DNA of 64,000 nt from Paralcaligenes sp. KSB-10 (GTDB lineage: Bacteria > Pseudomonadota > Gammaproteobacteria > Burkholderiales > Burkholderiaceae_B), in contig NZ_CP089848.1 of assembly GCF_021266465.1 (NCBI RefSeq), positions 2,604,001 to 2,668,000 of the forward strand. Reading direction: 5' to 3'. A model generated the notes under the pieces. The model saw nothing but the letters and a program-made list of their open reading frames with translations, searched no databases and was not told the DNA's origin. The position numbers and the translations under genes are program-made. This document shows, one piece after another, positions 47,106 through 59,189 of this stretch (within the stretch, counting starts at the first letter, position 1; the number at the start of each line of letters is the position of its first letter).

Positions 47106-47152
47106 TTCCATGAATGGAAATATATTTGCAATAATTAGGGTTTATACCTAAT
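47106..47152. promoter_or_regulatory. Palindromes in the LysR-DUF4148 intergenic region
   Basis: TTCCAT-GA-ATGGAA at 47106-47119 and ATTAGG-N7-CCTAAT at 47134-47152 are both perfect in their arms. The second fits the T-N11-A pattern of LysR sites and sits about 100 bases before the DUF4148 start, between the divergent genes. Confidence 0.55.
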
Positions 47153-47249
47153 CAAAAAAAGCACACACTTCATCCATCGATTACAGCTTGCATCCCGCAA
47201 GCGGGGCAACAAAAAGCCTTCGATTTTTTGATTAGTGATGGAGTTTTAT

Positions 47250-47633
47250 ATGAAAGCCTTTGCAAGTGTACTAATGATTTCCGCTTCCCTGATCGCCGGT
47301 GCCGCGCAAGCTGCCACCTCGGCTGATGCGCCTGTGTCCAAAACCCGTGCGCAAGTCGTCGCCGAACTGCAGCAAGCTCGTGCCGAAGGTCTGTTGAGCA
47401 CTGGTGAAGCGGATTATCCCGCTGTCGTTCAAGCCAATGCCGGCGCCAAGACGCGCGCTCAAGTGGAGTCTGAATTGGTGGTTGCCGAGGCAGCCGGCCA
47501 AGTCAGCACCGGCGAATCGGATTATCCTCCGCTTGCCGCTCAAACCAATGCCAGCAGCACGACTCGCGCCGCAGTAGAAGCCGAGTACGCTCAGTTGGCC
47601 GCAGCGGGCCAATTGCCTCAAACCACGTTCTAA
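47250..47633 (+). CDS. DUF4148 domain secreted protein
   Basis: A 127-residue small protein with a signal peptide (MKAFASVLMISASLIAGAAQA). The mature part has three imperfect repeats of about 35 residues, each with a TRAQVxxEL...AxxxGxxSTGExDYP pattern (the last is truncated to TRAAVEAEYAQLAAAGQL). DUF4148 proteins are widespread in Burkholderiales and often induced under stress; no function is established. ATG 47250 follows GGAG at 47240-47243. It ends before a strong 19-bp hairpin. Confidence 0.88.
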   Translation: MKAFASVLMISASLIAGAAQAATSADAPVSKTRAQVVAELQQARAEGLLSTGEADYPAVVQANAGAKTRAQVESELVVAEAAGQVSTGESDYPPLAAQTNASSTTRAAVEAEYAQLAAAGQLPQTTF

Positions 47634-47681
47634 GTGGGCATCGAGCCGTATCAACCGGCAAATCGCCCTATTGAACACACA

Positions 47682-47730
47682 CACACGTTTTCCGGGAACT
47701 GCAGTCACTGGAGTTCCCGGAAAACGTGTG
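47682..47730. terminator. Long 19-bp perfect hairpin between the DUF4148 and Lrp genes
   Basis: CACACGTTTTCCGGGAACT (47682-47700) pairs perfectly with 47712-47730 across an 11-base loop. The stem is exceptional in length and lies between convergent genes, so it may end transcription from both sides. It lacks a separate T run, though T/A tracts are inside the stem. Confidence 0.75.
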
Positions 47731-47757
47731 GCCACATGGCCCGAACCGCCTCAGCGT

Positions 47758-48267
47758 TCATTTTTGCGCGGCTATGAACAGCGTTTCCTTGATTTCTTCC
47801 ATGACGACGCAGCTTTTGGTCTGGGTTACTCCAGGCAATCGCAGCAGGATATCGCCCAGCAACGTGCGGTACTGACCTATCTCCCTGATACGCGCCTTGA
47901 CCAGATAGTCGAAATCCCCCGAAACCAGATGACATTCCAGCACCTGCGGAATACACAGGACCTCACGCCGGAAATCATCGAAAGTGCGGTCGGATTTGCT
48001 CGACATGGAGACCTCTACAAACACCAGTAGCCCGGCATCCAGCGCGGCGGGTGAAACATGGGCGTGATAACCCGTAATGACCCCGTCGCGCTCCAGTCGT
48101 TTGACACGCTCTATGCAGGGTGTGACCGTCAAGCCTACCGCTTCGGCCAGGTCGGTCATGGACATGCGGCCATCGCGCTGCAGCAGATCAAGAATATGCC
48201 GATCCAGCTTGTCGAGCGCATGAACCGGATAACGCTGTACCCTCAAGGTTTTCTCCACCAGAAACAT
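47758..48267 (-). CDS. Lrp/AsnC family transcriptional regulator (likely controls dadA)
   Basis: A 169-residue regulator. The helix-turn-helix reads LDKLDRHILDLLQRDGR then LAEAVGLTVTPCIERVKRLE; the RAM domain includes GDFDYLVKARI. Start at the ATG complement of 48265-48267 (MFLVEKTLRVQRY) is chosen over an upstream one at 48309. It is divergent from dadA with a 136-base control region, as in the known alanine-responsive Lrp-dad arrangement, so it probably activates or represses dadA in response to alanine. Confidence 0.9.
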   Translation of the reverse strand: MFLVEKTLRVQRYPVHALDKLDRHILDLLQRDGRMSMTDLAEAVGLTVTPCIERVKRLERDGVITGYHAHVSPAALDAGLLVFVEVSMSSKSDRTFDDFRREVLCIPQVLECHLVSGDFDYLVKARIREIGQYRTLLGDILLRLPGVTQTKSCVVMEEIKETLFIAAQK

Positions 48268-48370
48268 GGGTTGTGCCGTGTGCCGGACGCGCTGCGCGAA
48301 GCCGTACAACAGAAACCTCTGAAAATTGGATTTTTTTAATAAAAATAACTACTTATTGTCGCCTATTATC

Positions 48371-48384
48371 GTGGTAATTATCAC
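48371..48384. promoter_or_regulatory. Palindrome in the Lrp-dadA control region
   Basis: GTGGTAATTATCAC is a near-perfect 14-bp palindrome within an AT-rich stretch (48335-48395), about 20 bases before the dadA start. It is a candidate site for the divergent Lrp-type regulator. Confidence 0.45.
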
Positions 48385-48403
48385 CATAAAGCAATCGCGG
48401 ACA

Positions 48404-51752
<3,349 letters not shown>

Positions 51753-51850
51753 CGATTGGACTCGGAGTGCCGCCGCATCCATCCCATTCGGGGCGAATGC
51801 GGGCGATCCGCATCGATAAAGAGCCCATAGCTAAGGATGGCGACAATAGA

Positions 51851-51880
51851 AAAGGGCGGCCACAAGGGCCGCCCTTTTTA
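51851..51880 (+). terminator. Rho-independent terminator between thiC and the OmpA-like gene
   Basis: An 11-bp stem (AAAGGGCGGCC / GGCCGCCCTTT) with an ACAAG loop and T tail. The T and A tracts on both sides make it a candidate bidirectional terminator for the two convergent genes. Confidence 0.9.
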
Positions 51881-51898
51881 CCTCACCAGCACCAAAAC

Positions 51899-52561
51899 TT
51901 ACTGCTTGACGGCATACAGATACAACTCGACGCGACGATTCATTGCGCGCCCGGCAGCGGTATTGTTGTCGGCAATTGGATTGCCGGCGCCGCGGCCTTC
52001 AACAGACAGACGATTTGGCGCCACGCCCTGCTGGCCGAGGTAGTTGGTCACGCTTTGGGCGCGATTGACCGACAGGGTCTGGTTGGTCGCGGCCGAACCG
52101 GTGCTGTCGGTATAGCCGATAGACTTGGCGCGCAGTTCAGGATGCTGGACAAGGGCGCGAGCCACGCTGTCGAGCACTGGCAACAAGGCTGGCTTCAAGG
52201 TATAACGCCCCGTATCGAAGGACACATTGCTTGGGATATTGACCCGCAGCGTGCCATCGGGCATTTCGGTGACATCGACGCCGAGATTCTTGGCGCCCGA
52301 TTTTTGCACATCGTTCTTGATGCCCGACCAGTTATAACCGACGACCCCGCCGGCCACGGCACCAATACCGGCGCCAATCAGGGCGGCACCGCCTGTATTT
52401 CCGATCAAGGCACCCAGGCCGGCGCCCAAAGCGGCACCTGCACCCGCCCCGACCGCCGTTTTACCCCCCGTGCTCATGTCATTCATCTGGGCACACCCTC
52501 CCATCAAAGCAACCACGCTGAGGCATGCGGCGACTCGGCTAACACGCATAGATACGTTCAT
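51899..52561 (-). CDS. OmpA-family lipoprotein with glycine zipper
   Basis: A 220-residue outer-membrane lipoprotein. A signal peptide ends at LMGGCAQ, with the Cys in a lipobox-like position. Residues about 35-80 are a Gly-zipper (GAGAALGAGLGALIG). The C-terminal OmpA domain (about 100-215) has the peptidoglycan-binding motif TLSVNRAQSVTNYL and ends NRRVELYLYAV. It resembles YiaD-type proteins that tether the outer membrane to the wall. Confidence 0.9.
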   Translation of the reverse strand: MNVSMRVSRVAACLSVVALMGGCAQMNDMSTGGKTAVGAGAGAALGAGLGALIGNTGGAALIGAGIGAVAGGVVGYNWSGIKNDVQKSGAKNLGVDVTEMPDGTLRVNIPSNVSFDTGRYTLKPALLPVLDSVARALVQHPELRAKSIGYTDSTGSAATNQTLSVNRAQSVTNYLGQQGVAPNRLSVEGRGAGNPIADNNTAAGRAMNRRVELYLYAVKQ

Positions 52562-52689
52562 TTAATTCTCCTTGTGTCCATCGGTAAGCAGGATGATCTC
52601 TGCTGACAATATGCTAGCAAGCTCCATCGACCGCGAGTGTTACATTTTAATTCTGTCGACCAAACTTGACGTTATTTTGCATGGCATGC

Positions 52690-53697
52690 TTAAAAAATCT
52701 TGGCGCCCGAGACTTTGACAATGTCCTTGTATTTGGCCAGATCGTGCTTGACCAGCTCGGCAAAGGCTTCGGAAGTGGTCGGTTTGGCATCCGACCCCAT
52801 GACCAGCAGGCTTTTACGCACCGCCGGATCCTCCAGCGCCTTCACATAGGCCTTGTTCAGTTTATCGACCACGGCTTTGGGAGTACCGCCCGTGGTGAAC
52901 ACTCCAAACCAGGTACCCAGATCGAAATCCTTGATGCCTTCCTGCTCCATGGTGGGCAATTTGGGATAGATCGACGAGCGCTGCGCCGTGGTTACGGCCA
53001 GGGCCTTGACCTTGGACTCGTTGATCAGCCCCGCGGCCGAAGCCAGATTATCGAACATGAAATTGGCCTGCCCGGCCAGCAAGGCCAGCTTGGCCGGGGA
53101 AGCTCCCTGGTACGGCACATGCACGGCGTCGATACCGGCCCGCACGTTCAGCAGGGCTCCAGCCAGATGGCCCGCGCTGCCATTGCCGCCCGAAGCAAAA
53201 TTGAGCTCTCCGGGATGGGCCTTGGCATAGACGACGAGGTCGTGTACCGAATTGATATGGTGCGCCTCGGCAAATGCATTATTGACGATCAGCACATTGG
53301 GCACAGCTGCCACCAGCGTTACCGGCTCGAAGCTCTTGACCGGATCAAACGGCAATTTGGGATACAGCCAGGGGTTGATCGAATTGATAGCCACCGCCCC
53401 CATCATCAGCGTATAGCCATCGGGCTTGGCCTTGGAGACAACGCTCGCACCAATATTGCCACCCGCGCCGGGACGGTTCTCTACGACCACGGTTTGCCCA
53501 AGCTCGGGCTGGACTTTCTCCGCCAGAAGCCGGGAAATGGTATCCAGCGGGCCTCCCGGCGAATACGGCACGATGAACTGCAGGGGATGGGAGGGGAAAT
53601 CGGCCGCCATGGCGCTGGGTATCGCGGCTGAAAAAGCCGTGCATGCAACCAGGCCTGCGGCAAGAGACATGGGCCATGATTTGAAACTGAACGACAT
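52690..53697 (-). CDS. Bug/TctC-type tripartite tricarboxylate receptor
   Basis: A 335-residue periplasmic solute-binding protein of the Bug family, expanded in Bordetella. The signal peptide (MSFSFKSWPMSLAAGLVACT... AMA) is cleaved before ADFPSHP. The family segments PGGPLDTISRLLAEK, VENRPGAGGNIGASVV and VPYQGASPAKLALLAGQ are present. No TctA/TctB membrane genes are adjacent, so it is an orphan receptor. ATG is the complement of 53695-53697 with GAGG upstream. The solute is unknown. Confidence 0.92.
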   Translation of the reverse strand: MSFSFKSWPMSLAAGLVACTAFSAAIPSAMAADFPSHPLQFIVPYSPGGPLDTISRLLAEKVQPELGQTVVVENRPGAGGNIGASVVSKAKPDGYTLMMGAVAINSINPWLYPKLPFDPVKSFEPVTLVAAVPNVLIVNNAFAEAHHINSVHDLVVYAKAHPGELNFASGGNGSAGHLAGALLNVRAGIDAVHVPYQGASPAKLALLAGQANFMFDNLASAAGLINESKVKALAVTTAQRSSIYPKLPTMEQEGIKDFDLGTWFGVFTTGGTPKAVVDKLNKAYVKALEDPAVRKSLLVMGSDAKPTTSEAFAELVKHDLAKYKDIVKVSGAKIF

Positions 53698-53835
53698 GGG
53701 GAATTCCTCATTAAAAGCAAGAAATAACATGGTAACAAAATTGTAAGGACTCAATACTAGAGTATTTTTGGTTCGAGTGGTTACGGCACTCGATGGATTG
53801 GTAGCTTTGGCATTTACGGTTTGGTCTTTAAAGAC

Positions 53836-54034
53836 GCCGTCTATCGGGGCTTGGGGTCAGGACCGGCACGGCGTGCTTGATCCGGATCTACCTCGTCCAG
53901 GCGGGCGTCGGGCGAACTCGCCCAGCCTCGCGAGGCTGGGCTCAGACAGCGCCCGCCGAAAGCCCCCGCCTTCCCTACGGTAGCATCCGGCGCACGCCTT
54001 ACGCCGGTCCTGACCCCAAGCCCCGATAGACGGC
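53836..54034. repeat. Palindromic module B (right copy, inverted)
   Basis: A 199-bp relative of the 10445-10646 module. 32-bp arms at 53836-53867 and 54003-54034 pair except one base. Its central hairpin is CCCAGCCTCGC / GCGAGGCTGGG, different from that in the left B copy. Confidence 0.85.
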
Positions 54035-54128
54035 TCACGTGATGGCATGCCTGGAATGAACTTGCCGACTCAGCGTATACCTCGATGCATAGCCCCAATG
54101 CCTCTCTCTATGCATTGCCTCAACGCAA

Positions 54129-54351
54129 GCCGCAGGGTGGGTGGTGCTGTACAGTCCGGCGGTAGTCCAGCGCCGGGTGCTGACGAAGGGAAGGCGGGGG
54201 CTTTCGGCGGGCCCTGTTTGAACGGAGCCGCGCCAGCGGCGTAGTGAGTTGGCCCGACGCCCGCCTGGACGAGGCAGACCCGGGTAGTCGGCTAGCGCAG
54301 CTAGCCGACCGCTGGACGTGCCGGACTGCACAGCACCGCCCACCCTGCGGC
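54129..54351. repeat. Palindromic module A (right copy, inverted)
   Basis: A 223-bp relative of 10084-10308. Arms at 54129-54160 and 54320-54351 are near-complementary, with a few changes from the left copy. The central hairpin is AGCCGCGCCAGCGGCGTAG-type, which in the left locus sits inside module B instead. Confidence 0.85.
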
Positions 54352-54436
54352 GTCTCAATAGAGATACGATCGCGCCCACACAGACAACACAGTCCAAAGC
54401 CACAGATCAAGCCAACAACCAGCCCAAAACGACAGA

Positions 54437-55177
54437 TCAATGCAAAATCTGGCTCAGGAACAACTGCGTACGCGCATTTTTGGGGTTGTCGAAAAATGCA
54501 TCGGGCGTATTCTGCTCGATGATCTCGCCCTCATCCATGAAAATCACCCGATCGGCCACTTTCCGCGCAAAACCCATTTCATGAGTCACGCACAGCATGG
54601 TCATGCCCGACTCTTCAGCCAGCCCCACCATGACATCCAGAACCTCTTTGACCATCTCCGGATCAAGCGCCGACGTGGGCTCGTCAAACAGCATAATCTT
54701 GGGACTCATGCACAAAGACCGGGCAATCGCCACGCGCTGTTGCTGACCACCCGAAAGCTGCCCGGGAAACTTCCGGGCCTGATCGGGAATACGCACGCGT
54801 TCCAGATACTTCATGGCCGCCGCCTCGGCTTCGGCCCGGGATTTCTTGAGCACCCAGATCGGCCCCAGAGTCAGATTCTCGAGCACCGTCAAATGCGGAA
54901 ACAGATTGAAGTGCTGGAACACCATGCCCACATCGCGACGCACGATCTCGATATGCTTCAAATCGCTGGTCAACTCGATGCCATCCACCATTATGCTGCC
55001 CTGCTGATGCTCTTCAAGGCGATTGATGCACCGTATCATGGTGGACTTTCCCGAACCCGATGGCCCGCAGATGACAATCCGCTCGCCCTGCGCAACATCC
55101 AGATTGATATCGCGCAATGCATGAAACTGCCCATACCACTTATTGACACCCTTCAGGCTCACAATTGCCTCGGACAT
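54437..55177 (-). CDS. aapP: Polar amino acid ABC transporter ATPase
   Basis: A 246-residue ABC ATPase of the GltL/AapP type. Walker A is GPSGSGKST near residue 37, the signature is LSGGQQQR and Walker B IMLFDEP; the D loop SALDPE and H loop VTHEMGF follow. ATG is the complement of 55175-55177 ([10 protein letters not shown]). It is the last gene of aapQMP and energises amino-acid uptake. Its stop codon lies just beyond the inverted palindromic locus. Confidence 0.94.
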   Translation of the reverse strand: MSEAIVSLKGVNKWYGQFHALRDINLDVAQGERIVICGPSGSGKSTMIRCINRLEEHQQGSIMVDGIELTSDLKHIEIVRRDVGMVFQHFNLFPHLTVLENLTLGPIWVLKKSRAEAEAAAMKYLERVRIPDQARKFPGQLSGGQQQRVAIARSLCMSPKIMLFDEPTSALDPEMVKEVLDVMVGLAEESGMTMLCVTHEMGFARKVADRVIFMDEGEIIEQNTPDAFFDNPKNARTQLFLSQILH

Positions 55178-55224
55178 GCCCGTACTCCCCGTTAAACCCG
55201 CCACTACACACGGCAGCGCCGTTG

Positions 55225-56325
55225 CTAGCGCTGATTTCCTGCCTGCAAGGATCTCTCCAGAGAACGGCTATAGCGAGAAATCGAAAAGCAGAATGCAAAA
55301 TAAATCAGCGCGATGAATAAATAGGTTTCGATATCGAAACCCCGCCATGCGGCATCGGCCAGCGCCGCCTTGGCGGCCTGGGTCAAATCGAAAATACCAA
55401 TAACCACAACCAGGGACGTATCCTTGAACAGGGATATGAAAATACTGACCAGTGGCGGAATCACTATTTTCAGGGCCTGCGGCAAAATGATCTTGCGCAT
55501 TTGCTGCCAATAACTCAGCCCCAAAGAATCGGCGCCCTCGTACTGCCCTTTGGGAATGGCCTGCAAACCGCCCCGGACGGTTTCCGCTATATAGGCCGCC
55601 GCAAAAAGGATAATGGCAATTTGTGCCCGCAGCAGCTTGTCGATATTGACGCCTTCCGGCAGGAACAAGGGCAACATGACCGAAGACATGAACAGCAGGC
55701 TGATGAGCGGCACCCCGCGGATGAGTTCGATATACACCACGCACAAGGCCTTGACTGCCGGCATGCGCGAACGACGGCCCAGCGCCAGCAACAGGCCCAG
55801 GGGAAACGCAAAGGCGATGCCGAACGTCGAGAGAATCAGCGTCAGCGGCAGCCCTCCCCAGCGACTGTCTTCAACAGGCGCCAGGCCCAGCACCCCGCCC
55901 CACATCAGCACCGCCACCGCCGCCAGCGCGACCGCCCAGATCGCCCCCAGGGCAGGACGCCAGAAACGGCGCATGCAACTGCAGACAATCACCGCGATGA
56001 GAATGACAGCTGCCAGCAAGGGACGCCACTGCTCGTCGTAGGGATAGGTGCCGAACAAGATCAGGCGATGCTTTTCAACTATGAATGCCCAGCAGGCGCC
56101 GGTTGCCGCACGACACTCTTGCGCGCTGCCGGCCGTGTAATTGGCGTTGACCAGGGCCCAATCGACCAGCCCCGGCACGAACATCAGCAGCAACCACACC
56201 AGCAAGACCGTCAGTACCGTATTGAGCGGCGATGAAAACAACCGGTTCCGGCACCAAGCCCATACCCCTCGATGCGCGTCCGGCGGCGGCAATACGCCGG
56301 ACGCCCGGGCAAGGTTCGCGTTCAT
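55225..56325 (-). CDS. aapM: Polar amino acid ABC transporter permease (AapM-like)
   Basis: A 366-residue inner-membrane permease of the HisMQ/GlnP family. Several membrane helices are clear, and the EAA loop reads [20 protein letters not shown] near residue 270. Residues 1-160 are a longer N-terminal extension with helices, typical of AapM. It is separated from the aapQ stop by one base and from aapP by 47 bases. Confidence 0.92.
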   Translation of the reverse strand: MNANLARASGVLPPPDAHRGVWAWCRNRLFSSPLNTVLTVLLVWLLLMFVPGLVDWALVNANYTAGSAQECRAATGACWAFIVEKHRLILFGTYPYDEQWRPLLAAVILIAVIVCSCMRRFWRPALGAIWAVALAAVAVLMWGGVLGLAPVEDSRWGGLPLTLILSTFGIAFAFPLGLLLALGRRSRMPAVKALCVVYIELIRGVPLISLLFMSSVMLPLFLPEGVNIDKLLRAQIAIILFAAAYIAETVRGGLQAIPKGQYEGADSLGLSYWQQMRKIILPQALKIVIPPLVSIFISLFKDTSLVVVIGIFDLTQAAKAALADAAWRGFDIETYLFIALIYFAFCFSISRYSRSLERSLQAGNQR

Positions 56326-56326
56326 G

Positions 56327-57511
56327 TCAGCGCTCCACCAGCGCGATACGCCGGTTGTACCAGTTCATGAAAATCGAAATCGACAGGCTGACGGTCAGGT
56401 AGGCCGCCATAATGATCAATATGCCTTCAATGGCTTGCCCGGTTTGATTCAATGTCGTGTTGACCACCGAGACGATATCCGGATAGCCGATGGCCACCGC
56501 CAGCGAACTGTTTTTGGTGAGGTTCAGATACTGGCTGGTCATGGGCGGCACAATTACCCGCAAGGCCTGCGGCAGGACGACCAGGCGCAGTATGCGCGCC
56601 CGCGGCAAGCCGAGCGATCCGGCGGCCTCCCATTGCCCACGGTCGACCGCCTGGATGCCGGAGCGCACCACCTCGGCCGTAAAGGCCGCCGTATAAAAAA
56701 CCAGTCCCGCCAGCAATGCCGTGAACTCGGGAGTCAGGGTCAGCCCGCCGCTGAAATTAAAACCCTTCAGATAAGGCATATCCAGGGCCAGCGAGGCGCC
56801 GCTTGCGAGCCAGCCGATAAGCGGAAATACAATCAGCACGGCCAGCGCAACCCGGCCGAAAGGGAAAATCCGCCCCGTCGCGTCCTGGTACTTCCTGGCC
56901 CAATGCCCGGTCACGACCACCGCGATAATGGCCAGGGCCAGCCCAGCCAGAATCCAATCCAGCGCATCGCCTTGCAAGGCCGGAAGCTTCAAGCCACGGT
57001 TCGATAAAAACACCCCCGGCAAAGGATGATGTGCCTGACGCGGGCCAGGCATGCTTTGGGTAATAATGGAATACCAGAAAAAAAGCTGCAACAACAAGGG
57101 AATATTGCGAAAAATCTCGATATAGGCGCCGGCCATGCGCGACAGCAGCCAGTTTCGCGACAGGCGCGCCACACCCAGGATCGTGCCCAGCAGCGTTGCC
57201 GCGACAATGCCCAGGACGGACACTCGCAAGGTGTTCAGCAAACCCACCAGGATGGCCCGGCCGTATGTGTCGGCGGGAGAATACGGGATGGACGTTTCGC
57301 CGATCGCAAAGCCGGCCTCGCGGTGCAGGAAGTCGAAACCGGTCTTGATATTGCGGGCCGCCAGATTATGCAGCGTGTTGGAAACCAGATACCAGGCAAC
57401 GAAACCGACCAGACCCAGTATCATGGCCTGGTAAACCCATGAACGCACCGCCGGGTCGCTCCAGGAAAGGCGTGGACGCGATGCGGAAGGCGTGGTTTTT
57501 TTTATCGTCAT
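56327..57511 (-). CDS. aapQ: Polar amino acid ABC transporter permease (AapQ-like)
   Basis: A 394-residue permease with about eight helices. The EAA loop is EAAGSLGLPRARILRLVVLP near residue 310. ATG is the complement of 57509-57511 (MTIKKTTPSASRPR), preferred over the frame from 57556. It is divergent from ftsE. The aapJ-type substrate-binding gene that normally precedes aapQ is missing at this place, so the transporter must use a binding protein coded elsewhere. Confidence 0.92.
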   Translation of the reverse strand: MTIKKTTPSASRPRLSWSDPAVRSWVYQAMILGLVGFVAWYLVSNTLHNLAARNIKTGFDFLHREAGFAIGETSIPYSPADTYGRAILVGLLNTLRVSVLGIVAATLLGTILGVARLSRNWLLSRMAGAYIEIFRNIPLLLQLFFWYSIITQSMPGPRQAHHPLPGVFLSNRGLKLPALQGDALDWILAGLALAIIAVVVTGHWARKYQDATGRIFPFGRVALAVLIVFPLIGWLASGASLALDMPYLKGFNFSGGLTLTPEFTALLAGLVFYTAAFTAEVVRSGIQAVDRGQWEAAGSLGLPRARILRLVVLPQALRVIVPPMTSQYLNLTKNSSLAVAIGYPDIVSVVNTTLNQTGQAIEGILIIMAAYLTVSLSISIFMNWYNRRIALVER

Positions 57512-57612
57512 AAGGTTCCAGCAGTACAGTAGGCCCAATGACAGGCCGCGCGGCATTTTGCATATTCTAAGGGCTAATGGTTACTATTAGGGCGCTCACC
57601 ACGATACCCACT

Positions 57613-58284
57613 ATGATTGAATTTCAACACGTATTTAAATCCTACGGACGCAGCCGGAATATTCTGGCAGACATCAACTTCCGCATCGAACCCGGTGAGT
57701 TTATCTTTGTCTCCGGGCCTTCCGGCGCCGGCAAGTCGACGCTGCTCAAGCTGATTGGCGGGTTCGAGCCCGCCAGCCGCGGCTCGGTGCACGTCAACGG
57801 CCACCGCATCGAAAAACTGCCTACCCGCGCGCGCCCCTATCTACGCAGGGCGGTGGGAATCATTTTGCAGGACACGCACCTGCTTTACGACCGCAACGCC
57901 ATCAACAACGTCTTGCTGCCCCTGACCGTCATTGGCCTGGAAAGCAGCCTAGCCGCAACACGCGCCCGAGCCGCGATGGAAAAAGTAGGGCTTTCGGGCA
58001 AGGAAGACCTCAATCCCATCGAGATGTCGGGCGGCGAGCAGCAGCGCCTGGCCATTGCCCGAGCCATTGTCAATCGCCCGGCCATACTGATCGCCGATGA
58101 GCCCACCGCCAATCTCGACCAGGAAAGTGCCCGGCGCATCATGGAAGTATTCCGCGATTTCAACCGTGTGGGCGTCACCACGCTCATTGCATCTCACGAC
58201 CGCGCCCTCATGGCCTCATACGCCACACGCACGCTGCGCATCGAGCAAGGCAAGTTCACGGACTTGCGTGGGGTGCAGGCATGA
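57613..58284 (+). CDS. ftsE: Cell division ATP-binding protein FtsE
   Basis: A 223-residue ABC ATPase that with FtsX controls cell-wall amidases at the septum. Walker A is SGPSGAGKSTLL near residue 38, the signature MSGGEQQR, Walker B ILIADEP. ATG 57613 (MIEFQHVFKSYG) is the start; the frame is open back to 57577. It overlaps ftsX by four bases. Confidence 0.95.
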   Translation: MIEFQHVFKSYGRSRNILADINFRIEPGEFIFVSGPSGAGKSTLLKLIGGFEPASRGSVHVNGHRIEKLPTRARPYLRRAVGIILQDTHLLYDRNAINNVLLPLTVIGLESSLAATRARAAMEKVGLSGKEDLNPIEMSGGEQQRLAIARAIVNRPAILIADEPTANLDQESARRIMEVFRDFNRVGVTTLIASHDRALMASYATRTLRIEQGKFTDLRGVQA

Positions 58285-59189
58285 CACGCTGGCTAAGGCA
58301 ACACCGCTATGCGCTGCTCGTGGCAATTCGCCGCCTGCTGGCCCAACCCTTCTCATCGTTGTCCAACCTGCTGGTTATTGCGCTGACCCTGGCCTTGCCA
58401 ATTATCGGCGCATCCGTCCTGGTTTCGGCCCAGCCCGTGGCCAGGCAGGTTTCGGTTTCGCCCGAAGTCACGCTGTTCCTGAAACCCAATGCGCCGGCCA
58501 ATGCCGGCAAAAAAGTGCTGGATCGAATCCAGGCCGAATACCAGCGCGAGGTGCAGGCTGTACGTCTCGTACCCCGCCAGCAGGCTTTGCAGCAGCTCAA
58601 GTCGAACCCAAGCTGGGCCGATGCCCTGTCGGTCCTGCAGAGCAATCCTTTGCCCGACGCTGTCGTGATCACGCTCAAGGACGGCGCCGATCTGGCGCAG
58701 CACGCAAGCTCGCTTGCCCAGGAATGGCGCCGCTGGGATCAAATCGATGCCGTCCAGCTCGACAGCGCCTGGGTGCAAAGGCTTGAAGCCATCCTGCAAT
58801 TCGTGCGCATCGGGCTGGGCCTGCTGGCCATAGGCGTCGCCCTGGTCGTCCTGGCCACCGTCTTCAATACCGTGCGCATGCAGGCGCTGACTCAACGCGA
58901 GGAAATCGGCGTTGCCCGCCTGGTGGGCGCAACCGAATCGTTTGTGCGGCGGCCCTTTTTATACCTGGGCGCGCTGACCGGTGTCGTGGCCAGCCTGATT
59001 GCCGTCCTGCTCTCGGCCCTGGCCCTGATTCCCCTCAACGCCGCGCTGGCTCGTCTGGCGCAGAGTTATGGCACCAGCCTGTCCCTGCACTTGCCCGACG
59101 GCCTCAGCCTGGGCCTGGCTGTCATAGTGGTGGCGATTTTAGGCGCCCTCTCGGCACGCTGGTCGGTCACCCGCAGCACCCGCTTCTGA
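58281..59189 (+). CDS. ftsX: Cell division protein FtsX
   Basis: A 302-residue permease-like partner of FtsE. A first helix (about residues 25-48) precedes a periplasmic domain (about 49-175, with FLKPNAPANAGKKVLDRI) and three helices at about 177-200, 228-250 and 272-294. The REEIGVARLVGATESFVRRP segment between helices is a family hallmark. It starts with ATGA overlapping ftsE and is followed by mutY with a one-base overlap. Confidence 0.93.
   Translation: MTRWLRQHRYALLVAIRRLLAQPFSSLSNLLVIALTLALPIIGASVLVSAQPVARQVSVSPEVTLFLKPNAPANAGKKVLDRIQAEYQREVQAVRLVPRQQALQQLKSNPSWADALSVLQSNPLPDAVVITLKDGADLAQHASSLAQEWRRWDQIDAVQLDSAWVQRLEAILQFVRIGLGLLAIGVALVVLATVFNTVRMQALTQREEIGVARLVGATESFVRRPFLYLGALTGVVASLIAVLLSALALIPLNAALARLAQSYGTSLSLHLPDGLSLGLAVIVVAILGALSARWSVTRSTRF

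Larger units (their letters stand above)
53698..54436. other. Gene-free interval with inverted palindromic mosaic (right copy)
   Basis: The 53768-54405 stretch is the near reverse complement of 10030-10705 and holds modules B' and A'. It lies between the Bug gene and the ABC transporter ATPase, running almost to the ATPase stop codon. No coding region is credible. Confidence 0.85.
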
